A DNA stretch of 64,000 nt from positions 62,001-126,000 of the forward strand of contig NZ_JACDUS010000009.1 in assembly GCF_013761005.1 (NCBI RefSeq), written 5' to 3'. Each line of letters starts with the position of its first letter. Within the stretch, counting starts at the first letter, position 1. The stretch comes from Desulfosalsimonas propionicica. GTDB taxonomy: Bacteria; Desulfobacterota; Desulfobacteria; Desulfobacterales; Desulfosalsimonadaceae. Below the pieces are notes generated by a model that was not told the origin of the DNA, did no database searches, and saw nothing but the letters and a program-made list of their open reading frames with translations. The position numbers and the translations under genes were made by a program. Below, piece after piece: positions 42,552 through 50,783 of this stretch.

Positions 42552-43888
42552 TCCCGGATAAACCGGTACAATGTGGCGCGCCCCACTTCCAGCTGCTTTG
42601 CCGCCTTGACCTTGTTTCCCCCGGTTTTTTCCAGGGCCGCACGAACGGAATCCACATCGAGTTTTTTGTCCGGCCCCCGCCGCTTTTCAGACGATTTTGC
42701 ACTGCGAAGCTCCAATGGCAGATTTGACGGCCGGATCACGCTGCCGCCGGATTTGACAATGGCAAACTGAAGCACATTCTGCAGCTGCCGGACATTGCCG
42801 GGCCAGTCATAATCGAGCATAATACCCAAAGCTTCTTCGGAGACCACCTTTGGGGGTTCATCGCCGTGCTCCCGGGCCGCATTGCGCAGGAAATGTTCAA
42901 TAAGAAGCGGGATGTCATTTCGCCGCTCCCGCAGGGGGGGCAAATGAACCGGAATCACATTTAACCGGTAATACAAATCCTCCCGGAACGCCCCGGCCTG
43001 GATCTGTTTTTTCAGGTCCTTGTTTGTGGCGCTGATGATGCGCACATCCACGCTCACGGTCTTTTCGCCGCCCACCTTTTCAAATTTTCCGGTCTGCAGA
43101 AACCGCAGCAGCTTGACCTGCATGGCATTGGAAAGCTCGGCGATCTCGTCGAGAAACACCGTCCCGTTGTGCGCCAGCTCAAAACGGCCTTTTTTATCCC
43201 GTATGGCCCCGGAAAAAGCACCCTTGACATGACCGAACAACTCGCTTTCAATGAGGCCTTCGGGCAGGGCCCCGCAATTGATGGGGACAAAGGATGCCCC
43301 GGCCCGGCGGCTTTCATGGTGAATGGCCTCTGCCACCAGTTCTTTTCCCGTGCCGGTTTCCCCGGAGATGTGCACCGGGTAGTCATAAGCGGCCAGATCC
43401 CGGATCTGCTGAAAAATCTGGAGCATCTTGTAATCCCGGCCGATAATGCTGCCGAATCCGGATAATTCCCCGGCCTTGAACCGGAGCTTGAGCAGTTCGG
43501 TCAGGTCGCTCACAGAGGCCAGCACACCCACGATAACACCGGTATCATCCCGGATCGGGGAAACCGACATTTCCGCCTTGCGGCTCTGGCCGTCTTTTGT
43601 CAGGATCGTGACCGGATACTCCATGTATTCAGGCAGATCCTGGTGATTTTCCGGCTGGTTTTCATCGAAAAGGCACTTCTGGCCGCAAAACGGCTGGCCA
43701 AACGCCTCGTGGCAGTCTTTGCCCAGCACCTCATTGCGGCTGTATCCGGTGAGCCGTTCTGCCTCCTCGTTGAAAAAAAAGATCCTGCGTTTCAGATCAT
43801 GGGCGATAATACCTTCCTTTAAATGATCCAGGATTCGTATGAGGTTCTGTTTTTCCGAAAGCAGCCGGGTGAGTGTGTCGTCAGACAT
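42521..43888 (-). CDS. PAS-domain sigma-54-dependent transcriptional activator
   Basis: A 455-residue enhancer-binding protein. A PAS domain occupies about residues 12-130 (IIAHDLKRRIFFFNEEAERLTGYSRNEVLGKDC) with several cysteines (CGQKC) that could bind a cofactor or metal. The AAA+ domain has Walker A GETGTGKE, the sigma-54 contact motif GAFSGA in place of the common GAFTGA, Walker B VFLDEIAEL and an arginine-finger region. The C-terminal Fis-type helix-turn-helix (GNKVKAAKQLEVGRATLYRFIRDYP) ends the protein. It activates sigma-54 promoters in response to a redox or metabolic signal. Targets are not evident; it may regulate the adjacent LbtU/Feo locus, which is inference. Confidence 0.93.
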   Translation of the reverse strand: MSDDTLTRLLSEKQNLIRILDHLKEGIIAHDLKRRIFFFNEEAERLTGYSRNEVLGKDCHEAFGQPFCGQKCLFDENQPENHQDLPEYMEYPVTILTKDGQSRKAEMSVSPIRDDTGVIVGVLASVSDLTELLKLRFKAGELSGFGSIIGRDYKMLQIFQQIRDLAAYDYPVHISGETGTGKELVAEAIHHESRRAGASFVPINCGALPEGLIESELFGHVKGAFSGAIRDKKGRFELAHNGTVFLDEIAELSNAMQVKLLRFLQTGKFEKVGGEKTVSVDVRIISATNKDLKKQIQAGAFREDLYYRLNVIPVHLPPLRERRNDIPLLIEHFLRNAAREHGDEPPKVVSEEALGIMLDYDWPGNVRQLQNVLQFAIVKSGGSVIRPSNLPLELRSAKSSEKRRGPDKKLDVDSVRAALEKTGGNKVKAAKQLEVGRATLYRFIRDYPEAVPENE

Positions 43889-43929
43889 AGTTGTTTTAAA
43901 CCGTTTGATTCGCCTGGATCCATCTGTTT

Positions 43930-43951
43930 GCCGGCCGCAGCTGCAGCCGGC
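43930..43951. promoter_or_regulatory. 22-bp near-perfect palindrome upstream of the sigma-54 activator
   Basis: GCCGGCCGCAGCTGCAGCCGGC is symmetrical about AGCT except for one mismatched pair. It lies 42 bp upstream of the activator start codon, which suits an operator or enhancer half-site, but its function is unknown. Confidence 0.4.
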
Positions 43952-43960
43952 TGCAAAATT

Positions 43961-43997
43961 AAAAAACCCCTGCCGGGCACAAAGGCCAAAGCAGGGG
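43961..43997 (-). terminator. Terminator of the Feo/LbtU operon
   Basis: Arms CCCCTGC (43967-43973) and GCAGGGG (43991-43997) are followed on the minus strand by TTTTTTAATTTT, and lie 64 bp after the LbtU-like stop codon. Orientation supports termination of the iron operon. Confidence 0.8.
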
Positions 43998-44061
43998 AAA
44001 AATCATAGCACGTTACCGGTTCAAGTCAAGCAAATGTCTCATTTTGCGGCAATTCTGCTGG

Positions 44062-45156
44062 TTAAAATGCGAAGGCCAGCTGGGCGGTCACGGCATCGTT
44101 TTCATCATCATTTTCATATTCCTCATGGAAATATTCCAGGGCAACGGATGTGGAATCAAACACGTCCATGCTCATCGCACAGATGTAGCGGTCCTCTGCC
44201 AGAAACCCGCCTGCATCGTCTGTTCCCTGCCAACCCACAGCCAGGGTGGTGTCTTTTTCCGCAAAGGTGAAGCCATAGGCCAGTTCCAGGTTCCATGCGG
44301 AAATCTCTTTTATTTCCATTATGTTGCCATTGTCCGTATACTCGGTATCATCCAAGGCGGTCATGTACTCGCCGATCAGGGTCACCGGCCCGGAGGAAAA
44401 AATGGCATGGGCTGCGACCCCGCCCACATAATCATCTACTTCTTCAATGCCTTCATCGGATAAAAAGTCTGAATCAAGGATATTGTTGATATAGCCAACA
44501 CCCGCATCCAGGGTGAAGTTTTCCCTCTCCATGATATATCCGGCATTGGCCCCGAAATTGTCCAAGTGACTGTCATCATTATATTTGTCCGTATCCCCGT
44601 TGAAAACGTAGGCCGATGCGTAAAAGCCGTTTTGCTTAACACCCGCCACTGCGGCCGACTCCCGGGTCTCTCCGAGTTCCAGGGTCAGGGGATCGGAAAC
44701 CATGTGGGTTTCAAAATTGCCAAACGGCACGTAGAGTTTGCCGGCGGTCAGATAAAACGGACTGGCTCTGCCCGGCCTTAAAGTAATAAAACCTTCATCC
44801 AGGTCCACGGGCTCGGTGTCGTCTTCTTCCCACAAAAACACAACATGTCCGCTAACATAATCGTTGAACTGCGCATCAATGCCCAGCTCGACCGTTGCCA
44901 GGTTCAGATCGCTGGAATCTTCACCTGTGCCGTCCCGGTTGTCCCGATCTTCATACACCCCTTCGACTTCCAGCAGGCCGCTGATGGAAATCCGATCCGT
45001 CCACTGACCGGAAAAATCCCTTATTCCCACTTTTTGTTCAAGTTCGTTAATTTTCCGGGTTAACTCATAATTGGACAGCTCCTTGGCAAATACCGGCGAG
45101 CCCGTCACTATCACGCACATGCAAAAACTGAGTATCGATACAATAATCTGTTTCAT
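44062..45156 (-). CDS. LbtU-family siderophore/iron porin
   Basis: A 364-residue outer-membrane beta-barrel. A signal peptide (MKQIIVSILSFCMCVIVTGSPVFA) is followed by a short coiled segment (LTRKINELEQKVGI) and amphipathic strands ending in FAF, typical of a C-terminal phenylalanine barrel end. ISISGLLEVEGVYEDRD and ELGIDAQFNDYVSGHVVFLWEED match the LbtU family, which was described in Legionella as a siderophore-uptake porin. AAGGA lies five bases before the ATG at 45156; a longer start at 45171 is less likely. It is the last gene of the Feo operon, so it probably passes iron through the outer membrane. Confidence 0.87.
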   Translation of the reverse strand: MKQIIVSILSFCMCVIVTGSPVFAKELSNYELTRKINELEQKVGIRDFSGQWTDRISISGLLEVEGVYEDRDNRDGTGEDSSDLNLATVELGIDAQFNDYVSGHVVFLWEEDDTEPVDLDEGFITLRPGRASPFYLTAGKLYVPFGNFETHMVSDPLTLELGETRESAAVAGVKQNGFYASAYVFNGDTDKYNDDSHLDNFGANAGYIMERENFTLDAGVGYINNILDSDFLSDEGIEEVDDYVGGVAAHAIFSSGPVTLIGEYMTALDDTEYTDNGNIMEIKEISAWNLELAYGFTFAEKDTTLAVGWQGTDDAGGFLAEDRYICAMSMDVFDSTSVALEYFHEEYENDDENDAVTAQLAFAF

Positions 45157-45217
45157 TCTTTCCTTTTCCATTTCTTTTTTTATTTTAAATTGCAAATAAT
45201 GAATTGCCTTGCCGGGG

Positions 45218-45379
45218 TTATTGGCATTTTTCCTGCTTTTCTTGTTTTTGCGCCAATGGACAATCCCGGCACGTTGCACACCCGCACCCGGAACCACCCG
45301 CGCTGAGTGCGCGGACAATGTAACGGCACAGGTACCAGACGGCCGCGCACCCGATGATCACAAGCAGCACGGTTTCCAT
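45218..45379 (-). CDS. FeoB-associated Cys-rich membrane protein
   Basis: A 53-residue protein missed by long-ORF searches. It has one membrane segment at the start (METVLLVIIGCAAVWYLCRYIV) and a cysteine-rich cytoplasmic tail (GCGCATCRDCPLAQ). This is the signature of the FeoB-associated Cys-rich membrane protein family that accompanies feoB in many anaerobes and is thought to help FeoB handle ferrous iron. AGGA lies nine bases before the ATG. It sits between the DUF4198 gene (13 bp away) and the LbtU-like gene (62 bp away) on the same strand. Confidence 0.9.
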   Translation of the reverse strand: METVLLVIIGCAAVWYLCRYIVRALSAGGSGCGCATCRDCPLAQKQEKQEKCQ

Positions 45380-45392
45380 GAACGAATTTCCT

Positions 45393-46190
45393 TTATTTCA
45401 TATCCCGGGCCTGGACCCAGATCACGGCATCCTGGGAAAGTTCCCTGCCGTTGTGCTCAGTGGCCGGGCCCGCACCCAGAGCACAGAAACCCCACCACCC
45501 GGCCCTGGGCAGGCCATAGGTGAATTCACCGCTGGCATTGGCTTTAATGGTCATGGTGACAAATGAATCCTGAGGGGCCCGGACTTTCGCCTTTCCGGCA
45601 AAGGCGTTTTTTTTCATATCCGGTTCATGATTGAGATATTCCACCTCGATTTCTGCATATGGAACCGGTTTGCCCTCTCTTTTGACAACACCCCGGAATA
45701 CATTTCCGGTCCACAGCGCATAAGGCTTGTCCAGGGGCACGATTTCAGCCGGCAGCCCGATTTCCGCATCCCAATCCGTTGGAAACCCGGCCGTATTGAC
45801 CATCATCTTGGTGATCTGCTGAATATAAACGTCTTCTTCTTCCTCATAATAAGGGGTCGGCACCAGGCAAAACACATTGTCGCCCATCCCCCTCAGGCGG
45901 CAGGTGCTTTCATAGGCTGCACCACTGTTTTCCAGCCCCGTCCACTCAATGGGTTTTAAGGTGTCTTTCAAATCCTTTTTTCTTTGTTTACGCACCACAA
46001 AGAATTGCTCGGGCTCTTCCATATCCATGGTATGGCCGGCATCAAAAGGATGGGTGAATACCAGTTTCAGATCAATGGCCTGCCCGTTTTCCAAAGCGGT
46101 TTCCGGGGTATAAATCATCTGGAAATGTGCCATTGCAGGGGCTGTCATAAATACTGCGGCGGCTGCAGCCATCACTACCCATTTTTTCAT
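45393..46190 (-). CDS. DUF4198 (NikK-like) periplasmic metal-transport protein
   Basis: A 265-residue periplasmic protein with a cleavable signal (MKKWVVMAAAAAVFMTAPAMAHF; cleavage after AMA). Histidine as residue 1 or 2 of the mature form and the sequence HFQMIYTPE resemble DUF4198 metal-binding components such as NikK of nickel/cobalt uptake systems, which bind metals through their mature N-terminal His. The C-terminal half carries the beta-domain motifs GNVFRGVVKREGKPVPYAEIEVEYLNHEPD and SGEFTYGLPRAGWWGFCAL. In this Feo operon the cargo is more likely ferrous iron (inference). GGGAG precedes the ATG by eight bases. Confidence 0.85.
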   Translation of the reverse strand: MKKWVVMAAAAAVFMTAPAMAHFQMIYTPETALENGQAIDLKLVFTHPFDAGHTMDMEEPEQFFVVRKQRKKDLKDTLKPIEWTGLENSGAAYESTCRLRGMGDNVFCLVPTPYYEEEEDVYIQQITKMMVNTAGFPTDWDAEIGLPAEIVPLDKPYALWTGNVFRGVVKREGKPVPYAEIEVEYLNHEPDMKKNAFAGKAKVRAPQDSFVTMTIKANASGEFTYGLPRAGWWGFCALGAGPATEHNGRELSQDAVIWVQARDMK

Positions 46191-46252
46191 TCCTGCATCT
46201 CCCTTTTTATCTTGACTTTCAAGGTTTTTTCAGAATCATTGCGGTTGATTTG

Positions 46253-46573
46253 CTAATCAATTTTCTCGCCTGGAATTTCAACCTCATGCCCCTTTCCCGC
46301 ATCAAAAATGACGGTGTAGGGCACTTCCGGCTGGTCAAACTCAAATTCGCTGAAATCATTCATTTTGCCTTTTTCCAGCACTTTTCCGTCTTCTGCGACC
46401 ACGCGTACTTCCACGCCCGCTGCAGACGAGCCGTCAGAAAATCCACCTTCACAAACCACCGTGCCATCGCCAATTCCATAGCAGGAGCACACGGGAGTAT
46501 GGGCCAGAGCCGGCCCTGATGCCGCGAGAATCAGAATAAATCCCATAAGTGCCGTCCATCTTGTCTTTTGCAT
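46253..46573 (-). CDS. Small periplasmic protein with NikL/carboxypeptidase-regulatory-like fold
   Basis: A 106-residue secreted protein. The signal peptide ends at ALAH, giving a mature N-terminus HTPVCSCYGIGDG. The remainder (GGFSDGSSAAGVEVRVVAEDGKVLEKGKMNDFSEFEF) has the pattern of the beta-sandwich domain seen in NikL-type partners of NikK and in carboxypeptidase-regulatory domains. Two or three cysteines near the mature end could bind metal. It lies 62 bp upstream of the DUF4198 gene and 138 bp downstream of feoB on the same strand, which suggests a two-part periplasmic ligand system. AGGAGG lies eight bases before the ATG. Confidence 0.7.
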   Translation of the reverse strand: MQKTRWTALMGFILILAASGPALAHTPVCSCYGIGDGTVVCEGGFSDGSSAAGVEVRVVAEDGKVLEKGKMNDFSEFEFDQPEVPYTVIFDAGKGHEVEIPGEKID

Positions 46574-46710
46574 ACAACAAACCTCCTTTAAATTAAGTAA
46601 ATTAAAACCTGATGAGGGGCCCGGAAGCGCTCAGGGCCCCTCATCCGTCCATTAAAAAAACGATTCCTTTCAATAAACATTCAGATTTTCCGCCAAATAA
46701 TGTTACCGCC

Positions 46711-49191
46711 CTAAATAACATCAAAATCCGGCCGGTTTCGGACCAGTCCCATGACCACCGTCAATGTCAGGGCAAGACCGTAGAAAATCCACATGGCTTG
46801 AAAGCCGCTGAACCCCAGGGCCCTGCCCCCGGAAAAAACCGCCACGGCAACGCCAAGTGCCAAAACCATGGAATAGCCAATGGAAAACAGCATCCACCGG
46901 GTTCCCCCGGCCTGAATCTTAACTGCAATAGCCGCGGCAAGGCACGGCGGATAAAGCACCATGAAAAGCATCAGGGAAAGACCATGCAGCGGAGTGAATC
47001 CTGTCTCTTTTGATGCCATGCGTTTTTCCAGGGATTCTCCCCGCTCATCTGATTCATACAGGGCTCCCAGGGTGGCAACGCTGCTTTCTTTGGCGGCCAG
47101 CGCGCTTAGCAGCGCCACGTTAACCCGCCAGTTAAACCCTGCATACCGGGTAACCGGCTCCAGGCTCTTTCCGGCCCATCCCAGAAAACTGTTATGGATC
47201 TGCTCATTTTTCATATCCATGAGCAATTGCTTGCGGCTCCGCTCCAGGCTACGGGCGGCCCGATAGGCAATCATGCCGTCTTTTCCCTGGCGGGTGACAA
47301 TTTCATAAAGCTCCGGGTCTTTTTCCCTGAATCTTTCATTGACGGCTTTGGCGGCATCACCGCCGCCCGCCCCAAGGCGCGCATTTTTGTAACCGCTCCA
47401 GTACCGGACAAAATCCATGATGTTGTCCGGATCAATAGCGTCGGCATAATCCGTATCCTCAATATCCTGGATAAAAGATGAGACCGCTTTGTGCTTTTCT
47501 TCCTGATAATGCGCCATGCGCTCTTCGCTGATGCCGGGAAACCGCATCAGGATAAACACCACCACGGCCACGGCGGCCACAATAGTTGTAATCTTGCGCA
47601 CAAAGAGCCAGACCCGTTCCACTGCCCGGGTCAGCACTCCGCGCACAGTGGGCACATGATAGGGGGGCATTTCCATGACAAAAGGGGAAGTGGGCCTTTT
47701 TTTCAGCACCGTCAGAGTCAGGATTTTTGAAATGGGCAGCACCAAAAGCAAACTGATCGTGGAAATGAAAAACATGGCCCAGGCTTTGTGGGAAGCGAAG
47801 TAAATATTAATCAACAGTACATAAAGGGGCACCTTGGCCAGGCAATTGAGCAGGGGGATCACCAAAATGGTGGCCAGCCGCGAGCGTTCATCGGGTATTG
47901 CTTTACACGCCATGACTCCGGGCACGGCGCATCCGCCCACATAAATACCGCCGAGCACCATGGGCAGGGTGGACTGGCCGTGCAGGCCGTAGCGTGAAAA
48001 AAGCCGGTCCATGATAAAGGCCATGCGGGGCATGTAACCGGAATCTTCCAGAATGGCAATTAAGGCAAACAGAATAAAAAATATGGGAATGTAATTGAGA
48101 AGGGCATTGATGCTGTCAACAAACCACAAGCCAAAGGCCCGCATTACCGGAATTTCAATAAATCCGGCCCCGGGCAGGAGGACTTCCACCCAGCTGCGGA
48201 TCTTTGCCAGAATCGGCCAGGTATAATTGGTGACATTGTAACCCTGGACAATGGACAAATAATAAAGCAGCCAGATCACCGCCACCAGGACCACCGGCCC
48301 CATCAGCCGGTGGCAGACCACTTTATCGATCCGATCCGACCAGGAAAGCCGCCGGGCTTGCCCCGGTGACATGCAGGATCTGGCGATCCGATCCGCCTCC
48401 TGATAGCGGCGGTTGGCAATATGGATTTCCGGCATTTCATCAAACCGGGACTCGAAGTCTGCGCGCAGCCGTTCAATATCTGCGGTAAAATCCTCAGGGC
48501 TCGGATGGACCGATGCAACCAGTCGAATTACTTCGCTGTCGCCTTCCATTAGTTTGACGGCCAGCCAGCGAAGGGGATAAGCTGCCGGCAATTGCGGGGT
48601 CTCGGCCAGAACACGGCTTTCAATGTCGCGCAAAAACGGCTCCATCTCCCCGTAGTCCAGCCCGATGCCGCCTGACGAACCACTGGTATCCGCCAGTGCT
48701 GAAATGGTGTCGAGCAGTTCCTTTTTCCCGCGGCCGGTTTTCATATTCGTGGCCACCACGGAAATGCCCAAAAGTCCGGAAAGCTTTTGCGTATCAATGG
48801 AAATGCCGCGTTTTTCCGCCAGATCGATCATATTCAGGGCCAGGACCACCGGCGCCTGCATTTCCATTAACTGAAACGTCAAAAACAGGCAGCGCTTGAG
48901 ATTGGATGCATCCATCACATTGATCACCACGGACGGATCTTCCCGGAGGATAAAATCCCGGGCCACCTGCTCCTCCGGAGAATAGGAGGTCAGACTGTAG
49001 GTGCCCGGGAGATCAACGACTTCCACATTTTCCCCGTTGCCGGCATACCAACCGATCTTTTTTTCCACGGTTACTCCGGGATAGTTGGCCACATGCTGCC
49101 GGGCACCGGTCAAAGCATTAAATAGTGTGGATTTGCCGGAGTTGGGCTGGCCGGCCAGTCCAATTTTCGTTTTTTGCTGCCTCATTTGCAT
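46711..49191 (-). CDS. feoB: Ferrous iron transporter FeoB
   Basis: An 826-residue GTP-driven Fe(II) transporter. The N-terminal G domain has GQPNSGKST (G1), VTVEKK (G2), DLPGTYSL (G3) and NMID (G4), followed by the guanine-dissociation-inhibitor helices (about 175-270). Two Gate motifs and about eight membrane segments follow, including the conserved GGIYVGGCAVPG with the cysteine of the ion pathway. It is slightly longer than E. coli FeoB; an insertion of about 110 soluble residues near 590-700 is responsible. GGAG lies five bases before the ATG at 49191. It overlaps the feoA stop by 10 bp, which implies coupled translation. Confidence 0.97.
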   Translation of the reverse strand: MQMRQQKTKIGLAGQPNSGKSTLFNALTGARQHVANYPGVTVEKKIGWYAGNGENVEVVDLPGTYSLTSYSPEEQVARDFILREDPSVVINVMDASNLKRCLFLTFQLMEMQAPVVLALNMIDLAEKRGISIDTQKLSGLLGISVVATNMKTGRGKKELLDTISALADTSGSSGGIGLDYGEMEPFLRDIESRVLAETPQLPAAYPLRWLAVKLMEGDSEVIRLVASVHPSPEDFTADIERLRADFESRFDEMPEIHIANRRYQEADRIARSCMSPGQARRLSWSDRIDKVVCHRLMGPVVLVAVIWLLYYLSIVQGYNVTNYTWPILAKIRSWVEVLLPGAGFIEIPVMRAFGLWFVDSINALLNYIPIFFILFALIAILEDSGYMPRMAFIMDRLFSRYGLHGQSTLPMVLGGIYVGGCAVPGVMACKAIPDERSRLATILVIPLLNCLAKVPLYVLLINIYFASHKAWAMFFISTISLLLVLPISKILTLTVLKKRPTSPFVMEMPPYHVPTVRGVLTRAVERVWLFVRKITTIVAAVAVVVFILMRFPGISEERMAHYQEEKHKAVSSFIQDIEDTDYADAIDPDNIMDFVRYWSGYKNARLGAGGGDAAKAVNERFREKDPELYEIVTRQGKDGMIAYRAARSLERSRKQLLMDMKNEQIHNSFLGWAGKSLEPVTRYAGFNWRVNVALLSALAAKESSVATLGALYESDERGESLEKRMASKETGFTPLHGLSLMLFMVLYPPCLAAAIAVKIQAGGTRWMLFSIGYSMVLALGVAVAVFSGGRALGFSGFQAMWIFYGLALTLTVVMGLVRNRPDFDVI

Positions 49192-49406
49192 GCAATCTCC
49201 ACTGCCCTGGCTTCTTCATGCCGAAGACTGATATAATATCCGTCCAGTTCCACTTCCATGGGATCTTCAAGGGGTGCATTCCGGATCACCCGAATCCGCA
49301 GGCCGGGGTAAACCCCCATATCCATAAGCCTGCGCCCCAGTCTGTCCCGGCTGCACAATTTTTCAACATAGGCTTCATCCCCGGGCTTTAATTGATCCAA
49401 TGTCAT
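49182..49406 (-). CDS. feoA: FeoA family iron-transport accessory protein
   Basis: A 74-residue SH3-like cytoplasmic protein: MTLDQLKPGDEAYVEKL and RRLMDMGVYPGLRIRVIRNAPLEDPMEVELDGYYISLRHEEA are typical of FeoA, a partner that modulates FeoB GTPase function. The ATG at 49406 follows AGGA by eight bases; the longer open frame, which begins at 49484, contains a low-complexity segment not found in the family. It overlaps feoB by 10 bp. Confidence 0.93.
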   Translation of the reverse strand: MTLDQLKPGDEAYVEKLCSRDRLGRRLMDMGVYPGLRIRVIRNAPLEDPMEVELDGYYISLRHEEARAVEIACK

Positions 49407-49598
49407 TTTCCAGTCCTTTCCAAAAATTGCCATAACCTTCCCGGAAACCTTCCCCGGCTTGAGGAGGGATTCCGGGATAGACAACTATTGATTGATTAGA
49501 TAACACATTAATTGTTTTATATTTCTAACTGAATGCACCAAAAAATAACCGCCTCTGGCCCCATGCCAAAAAATACGGCGGATATCAGCCTATGCGGC
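49407..49598 (-). promoter_or_regulatory. Possible iron-responsive promoter region of the Feo operon
   Basis: A 192-bp gap between the DtxR-type regulator and feoA, AT-rich around 49494-49540. TTAGATAA (49496 region) and TATTTCTAA (49519 region) form an imperfect inverted repeat that may serve as a metal-regulator box. It is not a match to a defined consensus, so this is a weak call. Confidence 0.3.
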
Positions 49599-50156
49599 TT
49601 ATTTTTCCGATGAAGTGTCTTTTAAAGAACCGACCCGACTTTTGAGTTCACAGGCAAAGTCACCGGTTCTGGCCCGGCATTTTTCCGGCTGATAGCCGCA
49701 AAGCCGGTATTCTTCAAAATGCTGAAGCCAGTTTTCCCCTGCCCGGGGACACTGCTGAATAAAGGCCATAAAATCCGTAAAACTTTCAAGTGTCGAAGTG
49801 CTGAGCGCATGTTCCATCCTGCAGGCTTCCTCGTCGGCCATCTGCGGCTCAACCTGCAAAATATCGGTTAAAAACTGATATAAGATCCCATGCCGTCGCC
49901 GCATTTCCTTTCCCACGGCCAGGCCGTTGGCGGTCAATTCAACATATTCATACTTTTCATAATGAACCAGGCCCCGTTTGCTCAACGTTTTGAGCATACT
50001 GGTAACAGTGGGCATCTTTACGTCCAGCCGACCGGCAATATCTTTGACCCGGACCACTTTTTTCTCAGCGGCCAAATCGAAAATGGCTTCCAGATAATCT
50101 TCCATCACCGGTGTCAACGGTTTATCCTTTGTATCCGGTTTTTGGGGCTCATTCAT
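49599..50156 (-). CDS. DtxR/MntR-family metal-dependent repressor
   Basis: A 185-residue regulator. The winged helix-turn-helix covers residues 18-80 (EDYLEAIFDLAAEKKVVRVKDIAGRLDVKMPTVTSMLKTLSKRGLVHYE), followed by the metal-dependent dimerisation domain (EMRRRHGILYQFLTDILQVEPQMADEEACRMEHALS) with the expected His, Glu and Cys ligands. The C-terminal tail has three cysteines (CPRAGENW, CGYQPEKCRART) that are not usual for DtxR, so an additional redox or metal sensing role is possible. It is the first gene upstream of feoA, on the same strand, and probably controls the Feo operon by Fe(II). TGAGAGCTCTCA, a perfect 12-bp palindrome at 50159-50170, lies directly before the start. Confidence 0.9.
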   Translation of the reverse strand: MNEPQKPDTKDKPLTPVMEDYLEAIFDLAAEKKVVRVKDIAGRLDVKMPTVTSMLKTLSKRGLVHYEKYEYVELTANGLAVGKEMRRRHGILYQFLTDILQVEPQMADEEACRMEHALSTSTLESFTDFMAFIQQCPRAGENWLQHFEEYRLCGYQPEKCRARTGDFACELKSRVGSLKDTSSEK

Positions 50157-50252
50157 TTGAGAGCTCTCATTAAATTTTGCTTCTCTAACTTTTATTAAAA
50201 ATTAACTACGCTATCGTGAAAACTTTGTCAAGATTTTTTATCGTTTTTTTTA

Positions 50253-50280
50253 CCGGGCTGGATTTGTGTATCCAGCCCGG
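50253..50280. repeat. GC-rich hairpin after the conserved small protein gene
   Basis: Arms CCGGGCTGGAT (50253-50263) and ATCCAGCCCGG (50270-50280) are a perfect 11-bp stem with a six-base loop. On the plus strand it is followed by GATTTTTG and preceded by a T-run, so it may act as terminator in that direction; on the minus strand, the direction of the neighbouring gene, A residues follow, which is not canonical. Confidence 0.5.
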
Positions 50281-50295
50281 GATTTTTGCAGATCT

Positions 50296-50544
50296 TTAGG
50301 TTTTCAGGATATTGTCCTTTAGCTGGGCAATCTGGATGCCCAGGCCGATGCACTGCTTGCCCATCATGCAGGTCTCTGCATCCTCGGGTTCGAGAAAGGT
50401 TTTGAGCTCATGCTGGTCTTTTTTCAAATCCACGACCCAGGCCTTGTTTTCCTGGTCATAATCCACTGTTACATCAATGCCGCATTCGCCGATATCCGGG
50501 TAAATCTCTTTGATTTTTTCGCAAAGCGCTTCCTTGTCAGCCAT
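50296..50544 (-). CDS. Conserved small cysteine-containing protein, unknown function
   Basis: An 82-residue acidic soluble protein: MADKEALCEKIKEIYPDIGECGIDVTVDYDQENKAWVVDLKKDQHELKTFLEPEDAETCMMGKQCIGLGIQIAQLKDNI. It has four cysteines spread through the chain and no signal peptide. Similar small proteins are seen in sulfate reducers (as remembered), with no assigned role. GGAGAGG precedes the ATG. It is divergent from the HD-domain gene, and the two share an intergenic region that contains an FNR-like palindrome. Confidence 0.7.
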   Translation of the reverse strand: MADKEALCEKIKEIYPDIGECGIDVTVDYDQENKAWVVDLKKDQHELKTFLEPEDAETCMMGKQCIGLGIQIAQLKDNILKT

Positions 50545-50637
50545 ATAGCCTCTCCTTTGGGTCCGGTGGGTTAAAATTCATTCGTACTGGTTTTCTTATA
50601 AACTATTTCCACTCGTGGAGACTGTCAAACCGGAAGC

Positions 50638-50651
50638 TTGACTTAAGTCAA
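50638..50651. promoter_or_regulatory. CRP/FNR-type palindromic site
   Basis: TTGACTTAAGTCAA is a perfect 14-bp palindrome with the TTGAC-N4-GTCAA form of CRP/FNR-family operators (for example FNR and HcpR relatives). It lies between the divergent small-protein gene (94 bp from its start) and the HD gene (133 bp from its start), so it could control both. Function is inferred from sequence form only. Confidence 0.55.
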
Positions 50652-50783
50652 TGCAGGACCCCGGCAAATACCTTAAAAAGGAGACAAACAATTTACGCAA
50701 TCCCAATGGATGCTTAATTTGAGATCAGACGTGAACCAGGCGCTGCATATGAATCCAGGGCCGGCAAAAAGGAGGAGCATAGA

